From: an uncultured Methanomicrobiales archaeon
GTDB taxonomy: Archaea > Halobacteriota > Methanomicrobia > Methanomicrobiales > Methanospirillaceae
Reading direction: 5' to 3'
Length of the DNA: 36,923 nucleotides
Assembly (NCBI GenBank): GCA_903819595.1
Contig: CAIJED010000047.1
Span: 1 to 36,923 of the forward strand
Shown here: positions 1 to 9,169 of the stretch, piece by piece
Layout: the number at the start of each line of letters is the position of its first letter
How positions within the stretch are numbered: position 1 is the first letter of the stretch
Program-made: the position numbers and the translations under genes
The notes under the pieces: model-generated
The model's input: the letters and a program-made list of their open reading frames with translations, nothing else
The model's database searches: none
What the model was told of the DNA's origin: nothing

Positions 1-825
1 TATTCGCAGATTCTTGGTGCAAGAATCTCACAACGGCTTGGTGTGGGCCTTGTAGACGTAAAGTTCTCGAAATTCCCAGACGGTGAATTGTATTTACGGG
101 CGGGTGCCCTTGACGAGGAAATGGTCATTGTGGGCTCGGTGACGGGCAGCGATGCACTTGTCCAGCTGCTCCTTCTTATCGATGCGTGCAGTGAATCTGA
201 TAACCGCCTCGTAATTCCATACATGGGCTATGCCCGGCAGGACAAACAGTTCCATCCCGGAGAACCATTAAGTGCCCGGGCAATAGCCGCAGCAGTGGCA
301 AACAATGTCAACAGTATCTGCACGGTGAACATCCACGACGAAGATGTGCTCAGGCATTTCGGCCTCCCCACCCGCAATACCTCCCTCGGGCAGGAGATCT
401 CTGATTATCTTATGTCGCAATTTTCAAATCCTGTGATCCTTGCACCTGACGATGGAGCCCGTTATTTCGCCGAACAAATTGCAGGACCAGGGAACTGGGA
501 ATTTGACCAGCTGGAAAAAACACGGATATCCGGAGAATCTGTCAGGATGGATAAAAAAGATCTCCGGACTGCAGGAAGGGATGTGGTGATTGTTGATGAC
601 ATCATCTCCACGGGCGGGACTATCGCTGCGGCTGCCGGAATGCTGTACGAACAAGGGGCTAAAAGTGTTCATGCCGCCTGCGTACACGGTGTATTTACCG
701 GTGGCGCCTATACCCACCTCGCGGCGGCAGGAATTAAATCAGTGATCTGCAGCGATACCATCGAGCGGGCATGCAGCCAGGTATCTGCCGCAGGAATTGT
801 GGCAAAGGCACTATCTGAATGTTAA
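1..825 (+). CDS. prs: Ribose-phosphate pyrophosphokinase (PRPP synthase), 5'-truncated by window edge
   Basis: Frame is open from base 1 (YSQILGARISQRLGVGLVDVKFSKFPDGELYLR). Contains the PRPP-binding loop VVIVDDIISTGGT and the RQDKQFHPGEPLSA region. Confidence 0.95.
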   Translation, partial: YSQILGARISQRLGVGLVDVKFSKFPDGELYLRAGALDEEMVIVGSVTGSDALVQLLLLIDACSESDNRLVIPYMGYARQDKQFHPGEPLSARAIAAAVANNVNSICTVNIHDEDVLRHFGLPTRNTSLGQEISDYLMSQFSNPVILAPDDGARYFAEQIAGPGNWEFDQLEKTRISGESVRMDKKDLRTAGRDVVIVDDIISTGGTIAAAAGMLYEQGAKSVHAACVHGVFTGGAYTHLAAAGIKSVICSDTIERACSQVSAAGIVAKALSEC

Positions 826-1802
826 CCATCGACGGGTCAGACCTTGAGGGAGGAGGCCAGATCGTTCGCACTGCTGTGGCACTATCCGCAATCACCAGGA
901 CACCCGTCACCATCCATACCATCCGGGCCGGAAGGGACCGCCCAGGCCTCGCAGCACAGCATATCGCGGCGGTACAGGCTGTCGCAAAAATATGTCACGC
1001 CCGTTGCGAGGGCCTGAGTACCGGGAGCAACCGGATAATTTTCACGCCAGATGATCCAGTCAGGGGGGATATCCATATTGATATTGGTACTGCCGGGAGC
1101 ATTCCACTCGTTATCCAGGCCTGGCTGCCTGTTGCACTTCATGTAGGAGGGTCTATTACAATTTCGGGGGGGACAGAAGTCGAAAACAGCCCGACAATCG
1201 ACTATGTGCAGCACCTGCAGATGAATTTTCTTAAACAAACAGGTGCGGACCTGGACATGACCATTGTAAACAGGGGTTACTATCCGAAAGGTGGGGGACT
1301 GGTCAGGGTAACCGTTGAAAAACCAGTGAATCTTATGATATTCCACCCGGAAACACCAGGGATTTCAGGATTACATATTTTCTCCTGTTCATCCCACCTT
1401 CCGCCCCATGTCACAGAAAGGCAGGCAGAATCTGCGAAAGGCCACCTGGGCGAAAGCAGTGAGGTAATTCATATCCAGAAAGATGTCAGGCAGGGTCCGG
1501 GAATCGGAAGTTCTGTTACCCTCGTGTGTGGCTGGAAAGGGTCATCTGCAATAGGGCGGAGAGGTATGTCGGCAGAAATAGTCGGAGAAATTGCAGCTGG
1601 ACGACTGCTTGATGAACTGAAGAAAACCGGCGCAGTCGATGTGCACCTTGCTGACCAGCTCCTCATCTATCTCGCACAATATGGGGGGTCATTTGTGGCC
1701 ACGGGTTGTTCCCTCCACGCCCGGTCCGTCTGTTCAGTCCTTGCCCGGTTCGGTTTCCGGGTGAATGTGGAACAACGCAGGGGGGTTGTTTTCAGCTCAT
1801 GA
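819..1802 (+). CDS. rtcA: RNA 3'-terminal phosphate cyclase
   Basis: DGSDLEGGGQIVRTAVALSAIT N-terminus and HLADQLLIYLA C-terminal motif typical of RtcA. Overlaps the prs stop. Confidence 0.93.
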   Translation: MLTIDGSDLEGGGQIVRTAVALSAITRTPVTIHTIRAGRDRPGLAAQHIAAVQAVAKICHARCEGLSTGSNRIIFTPDDPVRGDIHIDIGTAGSIPLVIQAWLPVALHVGGSITISGGTEVENSPTIDYVQHLQMNFLKQTGADLDMTIVNRGYYPKGGGLVRVTVEKPVNLMIFHPETPGISGLHIFSCSSHLPPHVTERQAESAKGHLGESSEVIHIQKDVRQGPGIGSSVTLVCGWKGSSAIGRRGMSAEIVGEIAAGRLLDELKKTGAVDVHLADQLLIYLAQYGGSFVATGCSLHARSVCSVLARFGFRVNVEQRRGVVFSS

Positions 1803-2254
1803 TCTCAATCCTTGATTCATCGGTTTTTTTTTCGGATTTCCCCCCTGAGTTCCCCGCATACACCACACATTCGGTGGTTGCAGAGTTGATCGACCTGCGG
1901 TCAAAATGCCGTTACGAGGCATTTCTGGTGTCAGGTCTCATCGTGATGCAACCGGGCCCTGAATTTTCCGGGCGTGTACAGGAAGCTGCAGCACGAACCG
2001 GTGACGCATCAGTTCTTTCCATCACTGATTTTGACCTGCTCATGCTTGCACTCGAACTGAACGGCACAATTATCACGGACGATTTTGCAGTGCAGAACGT
2101 CGCACGGAAACTCGGGATTATGACCATGCCGATCCACCAGAGGTCCGCGCGAGCGAGGGTCTGGAAATTCCGCTGCTCGGGATGCGGGCGTTATTTCCCA
2201 AAAACCGGGGAATGTCCGGTCTGTGGCTCGCTCATCAAAAGAAAACTTAAATAG
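1799..2254 (+). CDS. nob1: Nob1-like rRNA maturation endonuclease (PIN domain plus zinc ribbon)
   Basis: ORF track begins at 1706, but the ATG at 1799 gives [13 protein letters not shown]..., PIN-type acidic residues ([18 protein letters not shown]) and a [18 protein letters not shown] zinc ribbon. Confidence 0.85.
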   Translation: MISILDSSVFFSDFPPEFPAYTTHSVVAELIDLRSKCRYEAFLVSGLIVMQPGPEFSGRVQEAAARTGDASVLSITDFDLLMLALELNGTIITDDFAVQNVARKLGIMTMPIHQRSARARVWKFRCSGCGRYFPKTGECPVCGSLIKRKLK

Positions 2255-2274
2255 ATGGCTGTTTACCTCTGTTC

Positions 2275-2895
2275 ATGTCATCCCTCGATGAGCTGATCAG
2301 AAAAGCGAAAGAGCTTCTCTCTGAAGGCCACAGTCCGGGTCAGATCGCTGACGAACTCTCACTTTCAATGGAGACCGTCACCTGGCTCTTAACGCAGGTA
2401 AAAGGTACAGACATACCGAAAGATGTGCACATCGACTGGACCAGCGTGAGCACTGAAGCCTCACTCCTGACAGCGATGGCGGATATGCTGCTTGCAAGGC
2501 TTCAATGCGCCCGGGGCGTTTTATCTACGTGCTCATGCGAGTCAGATGACCGACAGGAAGTGATTGTCGGGATAGCACTATCCGGAATTCCCCTTGCCAC
2601 CCTGATGGCAGCATCAATGGGGGCAAAACTTGCAATTTACCACCCGGTCAAACAGAGCTCAAGTGAAAAACCGATCGGGTCCATCAGCGGGAATTTTGCT
2701 ATGGTCAAAGATGAGTCCTGCATTATCGTCGATGATGTGATCACCTCCGGAAATACCATGCGAGAGATGGTGAAGTACCTACGTAAACATAAGGCAACCC
2801 CGACCGCAATTCTTGTAATATTCGACAAGCGCGGTATCAGCGATATTGACGGGGTTCCGGTATATAGTCTCTTTAAAATCTCGCGCATTGACTGA
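2275..2895 (+). CDS. gfcR: GfcR/PyrE-like transcriptional regulator (HTH plus phosphoribosyltransferase domain)
   Basis: N-terminal HTH-like segment ([22 protein letters not shown]) followed by a PRTase-type motif [18 protein letters not shown]. Confidence 0.85.
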   Translation: MSSLDELIRKAKELLSEGHSPGQIADELSLSMETVTWLLTQVKGTDIPKDVHIDWTSVSTEASLLTAMADMLLARLQCARGVLSTCSCESDDRQEVIVGIALSGIPLATLMAASMGAKLAIYHPVKQSSSEKPIGSISGNFAMVKDESCIIVDDVITSGNTMREMVKYLRKHKATPTAILVIFDKRGISDIDGVPVYSLFKISRID

Positions 2896-2924
2896 AAGGA
2901 GTGACACACCGTATTCCCATATAG

Positions 2925-2975
2925 AATCACTTATATAGAAGTTCTATTCCATCTTTTTACCACATTGGAGGGTTC
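2925..2975 (+). promoter_or_regulatory. Putative archaeal TATA-type promoter and Shine-Dalgarno of the thermosome gene
   Basis: cacttatatagaag TATA-like element, then ttggaggg just upstream of ATG 2979. Confidence 0.5.
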
Positions 2976-2978
2976 ACT

Positions 2979-4574
2979 ATGTTAGCCGGACAACAAGTAA
3001 TAATTCTTAGACAGGATGTAGAGCGAAATCGTGGCCAGGAGGCCCAGCGCTCCAATATCGTTGCAGCAAAGGCCATTGCAGGTGCCGTAAGGACAACACT
3101 CGGCCCACGTGGAATGGACAAAATGCTGGTCAGTTCTACAGGCGATGTGGTGATCACAAACGATGGTGCCACAATCCTGCAGGAGATCTCAGTGCAGCAC
3201 CCGGGCGCCAAGATGGTGATCGAGGTGGCAAAAGCACAGGACGACGAAGTAGGAGATGGAACCACCACCGCCGTTGTCCTTGTCGGTGCACTGATGGAGC
3301 AGGCAGAGCTGATGCTCGCAAAGAAAATCCACCCGACTGTCATCGCCCAGGGCTACCGGTTAGGTATGGGGAAGGCTCTTGAAATCATAAAGAACCTCTC
3401 TATCAAGGTCGATCCCTTTGACAGAAAGACTCTGCTAAAGATCGCTGATACAGCGATGACAGGAAAATCCATTGAATCAGTCAAGGGAAAACTTGATGGA
3501 ATTGTTGTTGATGCCGTAATGGCAATCGCAGATAAATCCAGCGGGAAAGTCCTGGCTGATGAGGACGATGTCATCATCAAGAAGCAGAAAGGCGCCAGTA
3601 TGGACGATGCCGAGCTGATCAAGGGTATTGTTATCGATAAGAAACGCGTGAACGAGACAATGCCGAAGCGGATCAAATCAGCAAAAGTCGCCCTTGTCGC
3701 CAGTCCTTTGGAGATCAAAAAGACTCAGGTCAAGGCGAAGATCAAGATCACTTCGAGCGAACAGATGGATGCGTTTGGCCTTCAGGAACGCGAAACACTG
3801 AAGAAACTTTCGGATGCCGTGATCGCGAGCGGTGCCAACGTCCTTCTCTGCCAGAAAGGAATCGCCGATCCGATCCAGTTCTACCTTGGGAAAGCAGGCG
3901 TCCTCGCTGTTGAAGACGTCGCAGAAGACGACATGAAAAATGCGGCAAAAGCACTGGGGGCCTCGGTCATGAACAAGGCAGAAGACCTGACACCAGGTGT
4001 TCTTGGTTCCGCAGAGCTGGTCGAGGAATCAGACGATATCGATATCATCAGGATCGAAGGGTGCAAGAACCCGAAGACCACCACAATTCTCCTCAGGGGG
4101 ACCTCAGATTACCTGCTTGATGAACTCGAACGCGCAGTTGTCGACGGCACCCGTGTCGTTATGGACACCATGGAGGACGCGAGCTTCCTCGTCGGGGGAG
4201 GGGCTGTTGAGACAGAACTTGTCCTCGGGATCCGTGATTATGCATCAACAGTCGGCGGACGTGTCCAGCTTGCAATTGAGGCATATGCAGCTTCCTTTGA
4301 AGTGATCCCGCTCACTCTCGCAGAGAACTCAGGATACAATATGATCGATAAACTTGTCAACCTGAAAAATGCCCATGCAAAGGGGCAGAAAAATGCAGGC
4401 CTCAATGTGTACAACGGGGAAATTATCGACATGTTAAAAGAAGGAGTCATTGAACCTTCACGGTCGAAGCGACAGTCAATCCAGAGCTCGGCAGAGTCAG
4501 CAATCATGCTCATACGGGTAGATGACATGATGATTACCCAGAACAAGGCACCCCAGGGCGGAATGAATTATTAA
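2979..4574 (+). CDS. Thermosome subunit (group II chaperonin)
   Basis: [31 protein letters not shown] and [10 protein letters not shown] motifs; 531 aa. Confidence 0.97.
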   Translation: MLAGQQVIILRQDVERNRGQEAQRSNIVAAKAIAGAVRTTLGPRGMDKMLVSSTGDVVITNDGATILQEISVQHPGAKMVIEVAKAQDDEVGDGTTTAVVLVGALMEQAELMLAKKIHPTVIAQGYRLGMGKALEIIKNLSIKVDPFDRKTLLKIADTAMTGKSIESVKGKLDGIVVDAVMAIADKSSGKVLADEDDVIIKKQKGASMDDAELIKGIVIDKKRVNETMPKRIKSAKVALVASPLEIKKTQVKAKIKITSSEQMDAFGLQERETLKKLSDAVIASGANVLLCQKGIADPIQFYLGKAGVLAVEDVAEDDMKNAAKALGASVMNKAEDLTPGVLGSAELVEESDDIDIIRIEGCKNPKTTTILLRGTSDYLLDELERAVVDGTRVVMDTMEDASFLVGGGAVETELVLGIRDYASTVGGRVQLAIEAYAASFEVIPLTLAENSGYNMIDKLVNLKNAHAKGQKNAGLNVYNGEIIDMLKEGVIEPSRSKRQSIQSSAESAIMLIRVDDMMITQNKAPQGGMNY

Positions 4575-4587
4575 AATTATAAAAAAA

Positions 4588-4610
4588 TGAGGTTAACCCC
4601 CTCTTTTAAT
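4588..4610 (+). terminator. Possible thermosome terminator (short GAGG/CCTC dyad followed by T-run)
   Basis: gaggttaaccccctcttttaat directly after the thsA-like stop; weak stem. Confidence 0.3.
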
Positions 4611-4720
4611 ATTTGTACACATCCGTGGTCACTGTCGTGCCCTTTCGGGACTTTTCATCATTGACCTCCATATTCCGATATCCTTATACAAAATACGGGA
4701 AAACGTATCATATCTGTCAT

Positions 4721-4805
4721 GCCGAGGTAGTCTAGTCCGGGAAGGCGGTAGCCTCGAAAGCTACTGGCGCCCTGCGCCTCGGGAGTTCAAATCTCCCCCT
4801 CGGCG
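4721..4805 (+). tRNA. tRNA-Ser(CGA)
   Basis: Acceptor GCCGAGG/CCTCGGC, discriminator G. Anticodon arm GTAGC-CTCGAAA-GCTAC gives anticodon CGA. Long variable arm TGGCGCCCTGCGCCTC, T-arm GGGAGTTCAAATCTCCC. No encoded CCA. Confidence 0.95.
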
Positions 4806-5110
4806 TAATATTCCGTATTCCACCATTCACGAGTTTTGTTTTGCGGTACCCAACCCTTGATCCTTCACCCGGGTGTCCCTATCCGGTAATAAAAAATATC
4901 TCAAATAAATTCTGAGTTTTCACTCGTTTCAACAAGACATTCCTGATGATTTGTGTGCTGCGGCCCTTTTTTGAATATTTTATCGCACCTTCCACGTCAC
5001 CATTGTTCGTACGATACTGGATGCACATCGTAATTTGCTGCATTTTTCAGACAAGATCTATGAGAATTAATTTCAGGACGGTACACCGATAATCTATTTG
5101 CCAAAATGCA

Positions 5111-5932
5111 ATGGTTGGAGAACTCGTAAAAAAAGTCAAGATTCGAAATCTTCATTTTCATTCCAAAAAAATAACATCACAAAAGAGCCACATAGCTCAT
5201 CATGAATCCGTCGCGGTGATCATCGTTTCTCTCGTCCCGATACCTTTTCAGATAATCGCACTTACACAGGAAAGAAACAGCCTGTTTGAGTACCCAATAG
5301 ACCGCCTCGCCAGCATCATCGGGGAGCTCGGTTTCCGGTGTACCAACTGCGCACGCTGCTGTACGCATGCATTCAACGGCCACGTTTTTCTCCTTGATCA
5401 CGATGTTGCAACAATCAAAACTATTGATCCCCAGGCCCTTGAACCCGCCCCGTACCCGGAATTCTGTGACCAGAATGGCATTTTTTACGTATCAGGGTAT
5501 GCATTGCGGACGAAAGATGACACCGTCGGATCCTGCTGGTTTCTGGAAAACGGCCGGTGCCGGATCTATGACCAGCGGTTTTCCATTTGCCGGATATACC
5601 CTTACATGCTGCACCGCGAACCCGATGAACGGGGAAAAGTCGACTGGCGACAACTGTCAGGACTAAATGAGCATGGGGACTATCACCATGATATCACCAT
5701 GGAAGAGTGCCTTTCCCTCGCCCACCAGGTTAAAGAGTTCGAAAATGCAATCCTGTCACAGGAGATATCGTTCCTGGAATTAATTCAGGACTATTTTGTA
5801 ACGCATCATCTGCGACATGTACAGAAAGTATATGATGACCGGATGAAACGATTCAAAAAGGGAGAAGCCGTCAATGTAATGGTCTATTGTGCCGGTGGAC
5901 TGGTAGAGCACCAGTTGGTTCGACACGACTGA
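5111..5932 (+). CDS. YkgJ-family cysteine-cluster protein (putative zinc- or iron-chelating); start codon uncertain
   Basis: FRCTNCARCCTHAFNGHVFLLDHDV and CRIYDQRFSICRIYPYM cysteine motifs typical of CxxCxxCC YkgJ-type proteins. The first ~55 residues look atypical. Confidence 0.75.
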   Translation: MVGELVKKVKIRNLHFHSKKITSQKSHIAHHESVAVIIVSLVPIPFQIIALTQERNSLFEYPIDRLASIIGELGFRCTNCARCCTHAFNGHVFLLDHDVATIKTIDPQALEPAPYPEFCDQNGIFYVSGYALRTKDDTVGSCWFLENGRCRIYDQRFSICRIYPYMLHREPDERGKVDWRQLSGLNEHGDYHHDITMEECLSLAHQVKEFENAILSQEISFLELIQDYFVTHHLRHVQKVYDDRMKRFKKGEAVNVMVYCAGGLVEHQLVRHD

Positions 5933-5952
5933 CCCCGCACCCGGACTTTTCA

Positions 5953-6249
5953 TCACCCTTTATCTCCGGGGTCATCATCGTCCGGGGGTACCATCGTTAT
6001 TTCCCACCCCTCTTCATCGAATTCCAAGACTCCTTCCCCATTACATTGTGGACATTCAATCTCCGGACTTTCGCCACATTCAGCCATCATCGGCCCTTCA
6101 TCACCGTCTGATTCCAACCTTTCTGCTTTTGCGTGGACCTGAAAATGGCGCTTCACTTCATCAGATTTCAGCGCACTATAAATCCGAAAACGCTCATTCG
6201 CGATGGTACCGGTACCTTTACAGCGTTTACATGTGAGTAAAATTGTCAT
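5953..6249 (-). CDS. Small protein with two DnaJ-type CxxCxGxG zinc motifs
   Basis: CKRCKGTG near the N-terminus and CPQCNGEG near the C-terminus; acidic tail PDDDDPGDKG. Confidence 0.7.
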   Translation of the reverse strand: MTILLTCKRCKGTGTIANERFRIYSALKSDEVKRHFQVHAKAERLESDGDEGPMMAECGESPEIECPQCNGEGVLEFDEEGWEITMVPPDDDDPGDKG

Positions 6250-6427
6250 GTATATGGTCGGTAGTAAATTCCACTGATAATAATTGAATTTTTCCTAATG
6301 TCTTTTCTTCATCTGAAATTATGGCAGGAAGTGAAGGCAACGGTATATTCTTCATAAATCCATTAGTACTCAGGCTACCCACCGGCACAGGGAAACCAGT
6401 TATATGATACAGAACAGACAGAATAGT

Positions 6428-6928
6428 ATGAAAATCAAGGCCATAACAGGAATACTCTTCATCCTGGCTATCCTCGTGATGGTTGCCGGATGTACCCAGG
6501 CACCCTCGCAGGCTCCGGTATCCACGACGGCGACAACCCCGGGAACACCCGTACGGACCGTTATGCCAACAAATGTTTCAACACTGGTCATCGTTCCTAC
6601 CATCACACCCGGTGTGGTCCAGACCCTCCCTGAGGCCTACGCCGTGGAAGTCCAGGTCGCCAGCAATGGGATCTCGGTGGACCCGAAAATTATCACCACG
6701 TTCCGCGGGGGCAGAGGCATCAACTTTGTCACCCAGGTCGAAGTAATAAATACGAGGGGAGACGGGAAAACAGAAAGTGCAATAAAGAATCACCCGAATA
6801 TTGGTGATACCATTGAATTGTCATCATCCGGCGGAGACAACGACCGTATTTCAGTATACCTGACAATTTCCAACGGCCAGCGATACCTGATATTTGACCA
6901 GGTGGTCTCCCTGAAACAGAGGGGTTAA
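6428..6928 (+). CDS. Putative lipoprotein with Thr/Pro-rich linker
   Basis: Signal peptide and lipobox MKIKAITGILFILAILVMVAGCTQAPSQAP, TTATTPGTPV linker. ORF track start at 6404 includes 8 extra residues. Confidence 0.75.
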   Translation: MKIKAITGILFILAILVMVAGCTQAPSQAPVSTTATTPGTPVRTVMPTNVSTLVIVPTITPGVVQTLPEAYAVEVQVASNGISVDPKIITTFRGGRGINFVTQVEVINTRGDGKTESAIKNHPNIGDTIELSSSGGDNDRISVYLTISNGQRYLIFDQVVSLKQRG

Positions 6929-7062
6929 GTCCCCGGCCCTGCAATTTTTTTTAGTATGCCAGGCACGGGATATAATAATGATCCCGGAATTACTCAAAGC
7001 CCGTAGTTCATCCAGATGTGGTTGAGATACAACCTGATTTTTCTCTGCTGCGACCAGATTCG

Positions 7063-7461
7063 TCAGGGGACTTTTATTCCGTTACCGATAAAAACAGCGG
7101 CCAGGCGGTCATCTGTATATACAGAAACCCGGTAGAGTGAGCACAACTCATTCCCTGATACACGTTCTGCGGTTGCTTTAAGAGGACCACTTGCAGGACT
7201 GATATATTGAATGGTTGCCGATAATGCGACCTGTCGTTCACCGTGCATATTTGCAGCGATACCAAACGCATGGTCTGCAAGAGAAAAGACTGCACCCCCG
7301 TGAGCGACTCCGTTGGGACTTGCTTTTCCTTCCGGGGTCATCGTGACAATGACCCTTGTGTCATCTGCTTCCGCAACTTTCAATCCAAGTAGTTGGGCAA
7401 ATTCACACGAATCAAATGTCTCAATAATCTTTTGCCTGGCTGTTTTCCCAGTTGGTTTCAT
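7063..7461 (-). CDS. PaaI-type hotdog-fold thioesterase
   Basis: GKASPNGVAHGGAVFSLADHAFGIAAN motif. The likely start MKPTGKTARQKI avoids overlap with the GT2 gene. Confidence 0.85.
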   Translation of the reverse strand: MKPTGKTARQKIIETFDSCEFAQLLGLKVAEADDTRVIVTMTPEGKASPNGVAHGGAVFSLADHAFGIAANMHGERQVALSATIQYISPASGPLKATAERVSGNELCSLYRVSVYTDDRLAAVFIGNGIKVP

Positions 7462-7495
7462 CTGGCACTCACGGGATTCCAGTAACCTGGAATTC

Positions 7496-8194
7496 TTACT
7501 TGTATTCCCTTTTCGTATAACTATGCTTTTCTGAGGATCCCCCGTGTGATACGATATAGAGCCATTCATACAGGGATTTGAGAGTTCCATACTGCTGGTA
7601 CCGGCGCATGGAGAAACCCACCCTTACCCGGTTTGAAAACTTTACCTTCCCAAGTTTCCTCATGCGGCGGGCAATCTCAAGATCGTCACCGGCATCGACA
7701 GTCCGGTACATCCCGGCCAGTATGAAAGCACCCCGGTCAAACGCGGTGTTACAGCCGAGCGTGTAATAAAGGGCACCGGAATAATATCCGATCCTGGCAA
7801 ACATGTTTGCAAAAAACAAGGACAACCGGTTCTTTATACCCGCCTCAATCGGGTCAACAGGTCCGTAGAGTTGGACAATCGGTTGTTTTGAAAACTCGTC
7901 CCTGATATTTTCCAGCCAGTCCACAGGTAGTATACAATCGGCATCGGTTGTAACAATGATCTCGCCCTTTGACCTCATCACCCCGTCATTCCGGGCCCCC
8001 CCGACCTTGGCACTTGTCTGGATAAAAACAAGATCTGCATAACGCTCTGCAATATCACGTGTATGGTCTGACGAATTGCCATCGACGACAATTATCTCAT
8101 ACTCCCCCCTTGGAATTGTCTGTTTTTGCAAAGATTCGAGACACCGGGCGATATTTGTCTCCTCGTTATAGGAGGGAATAATAACAGAAATCAT
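7496..8194 (-). CDS. Family 2 glycosyltransferase
   Basis: MISVIIPSYNEETNIARCLESLQKQT...IIVVDGNSSDHT...ATDADCILP motifs. Start overlaps the upstream gene's stop (ATGA). Confidence 0.93.
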   Translation of the reverse strand: MISVIIPSYNEETNIARCLESLQKQTIPRGEYEIIVVDGNSSDHTRDIAERYADLVFIQTSAKVGGARNDGVMRSKGEIIVTTDADCILPVDWLENIRDEFSKQPIVQLYGPVDPIEAGIKNRLSLFFANMFARIGYYSGALYYTLGCNTAFDRGAFILAGMYRTVDAGDDLEIARRMRKLGKVKFSNRVRVGFSMRRYQQYGTLKSLYEWLYIVSHGGSSEKHSYTKREYK

Positions 8195-9168
8195 GGTTCC
8201 ACCAACGATTGATAGAGGTCGACATGTTGTTGCGCGACAGTCCTGATGTCGAATACGCGGGTGAAGTCCCTGGCACCAGTCGCAATTCTCTGTAATGCAG
8301 GTCTGTCATCGAGCAATGCAAAAGCCTCGTCGTGGTCTGCAAAATACAGGACTTTGTCACTGAAAATATCATGGAATTCCGGAATATCCCTCGCGACGAC
8401 CGGTAGACCGCAGGCAAGCGCTTCAAGAATTACCAGTCCGAATGTCTCTGCATACGACGGCATGAAAAAGACGTCGGCCCCGTTATATGCATTTACAACG
8501 TCCCTGATATGCCGGGTGAGAATGACATTTTTCCCGCAACGCTCACGCATAAACCTGATTTTTCGGTAGTCTTTCGAGAGGAACCCGTACGGAAGCCCGC
8601 CAACCCAGACCCATTTCTTCTCAGGGAACTGTTTCGACAAGGCAAAGAAATCATAGAGCCCTTTTCGTGGTGTCTGCTGGGCCACCGTGAGGACGACTTC
8701 CGTGTCATCTTCAATCCCGAACTGCTGGCGGAACAATGCCCGTTTCCTGTCATCTTTCCGGAATATATCACGGTTGACACCATTCGGAATATACGTCACC
8801 GGCATCTCCGGGACCATGGACTTCACCTCCTCGTGGCATGATTTTGAGATCGTGATGATATGGTCATATTTCCGGTAGACTTTCGGGTACTGCTTGTTGA
8901 TCACCTTGACAAACGCAATATTTCCCTGGTTAATCCTCGGCGTGGAATGTGCAGTAAGGACTTTCACCCCGGTGCTGATACGTCGGTTAATGGCTGCAAT
9001 GGGACCGAACGTGTGATAGTGGACCAGGTCTGCGGTCCGGGAATAACTTTTCCATGTCACGTCCATATCAGACATTACCGCAATCTGGCGGTACAGGGAC
9101 TTTGCCACTGTGGCACTACCGATATACTTAAAAAAAAGCTGGTCTTCCACGTAGAAATTCACCCTCAT
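8191..9168 (-). CDS. GT4-type glycosyltransferase
   Basis: MRVNFYVEDQLFFKYIGSA...VVLTVAQQTPRKGLYDF...DVFFMPSYAETFGLVILEALACGLPVVARDIPEF. Confidence 0.92.
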   Translation of the reverse strand: MRVNFYVEDQLFFKYIGSATVAKSLYRQIAVMSDMDVTWKSYSRTADLVHYHTFGPIAAINRRISTGVKVLTAHSTPRINQGNIAFVKVINKQYPKVYRKYDHIITISKSCHEEVKSMVPEMPVTYIPNGVNRDIFRKDDRKRALFRQQFGIEDDTEVVLTVAQQTPRKGLYDFFALSKQFPEKKWVWVGGLPYGFLSKDYRKIRFMRERCGKNVILTRHIRDVVNAYNGADVFFMPSYAETFGLVILEALACGLPVVARDIPEFHDIFSDKVLYFADHDEAFALLDDRPALQRIATGARDFTRVFDIRTVAQQHVDLYQSLVEP

Positions 9169-9169
9169 A

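Noticed and set aside
424-717. Minus-strand ORF opposite prs (and many similar antisense ORFs, e.g. 882-1346, 3353-3718, 16893-17864, 18150-18794).
   Set aside because: They lie antisense to strongly supported conserved genes and lack recognisable motifs; they are shadow ORFs from codon bias.
4693-4708. Inverted repeat ATACG-GGAAAA-CGTAT just upstream of tRNA-Ser.
   Set aside because: Only a 5-bp stem in AT-rich promoter DNA; not distinguishable from chance.
6321-6407. 28-codon ORF (MAGSEGNGIFFINPLVLRLPTGTGKPVI*) whose stop overlaps the ATG at 6404.
   Set aside because: Very short, and the likely lipoprotein start is at 6428 rather than 6404, so the apparent coupling is probably incidental.
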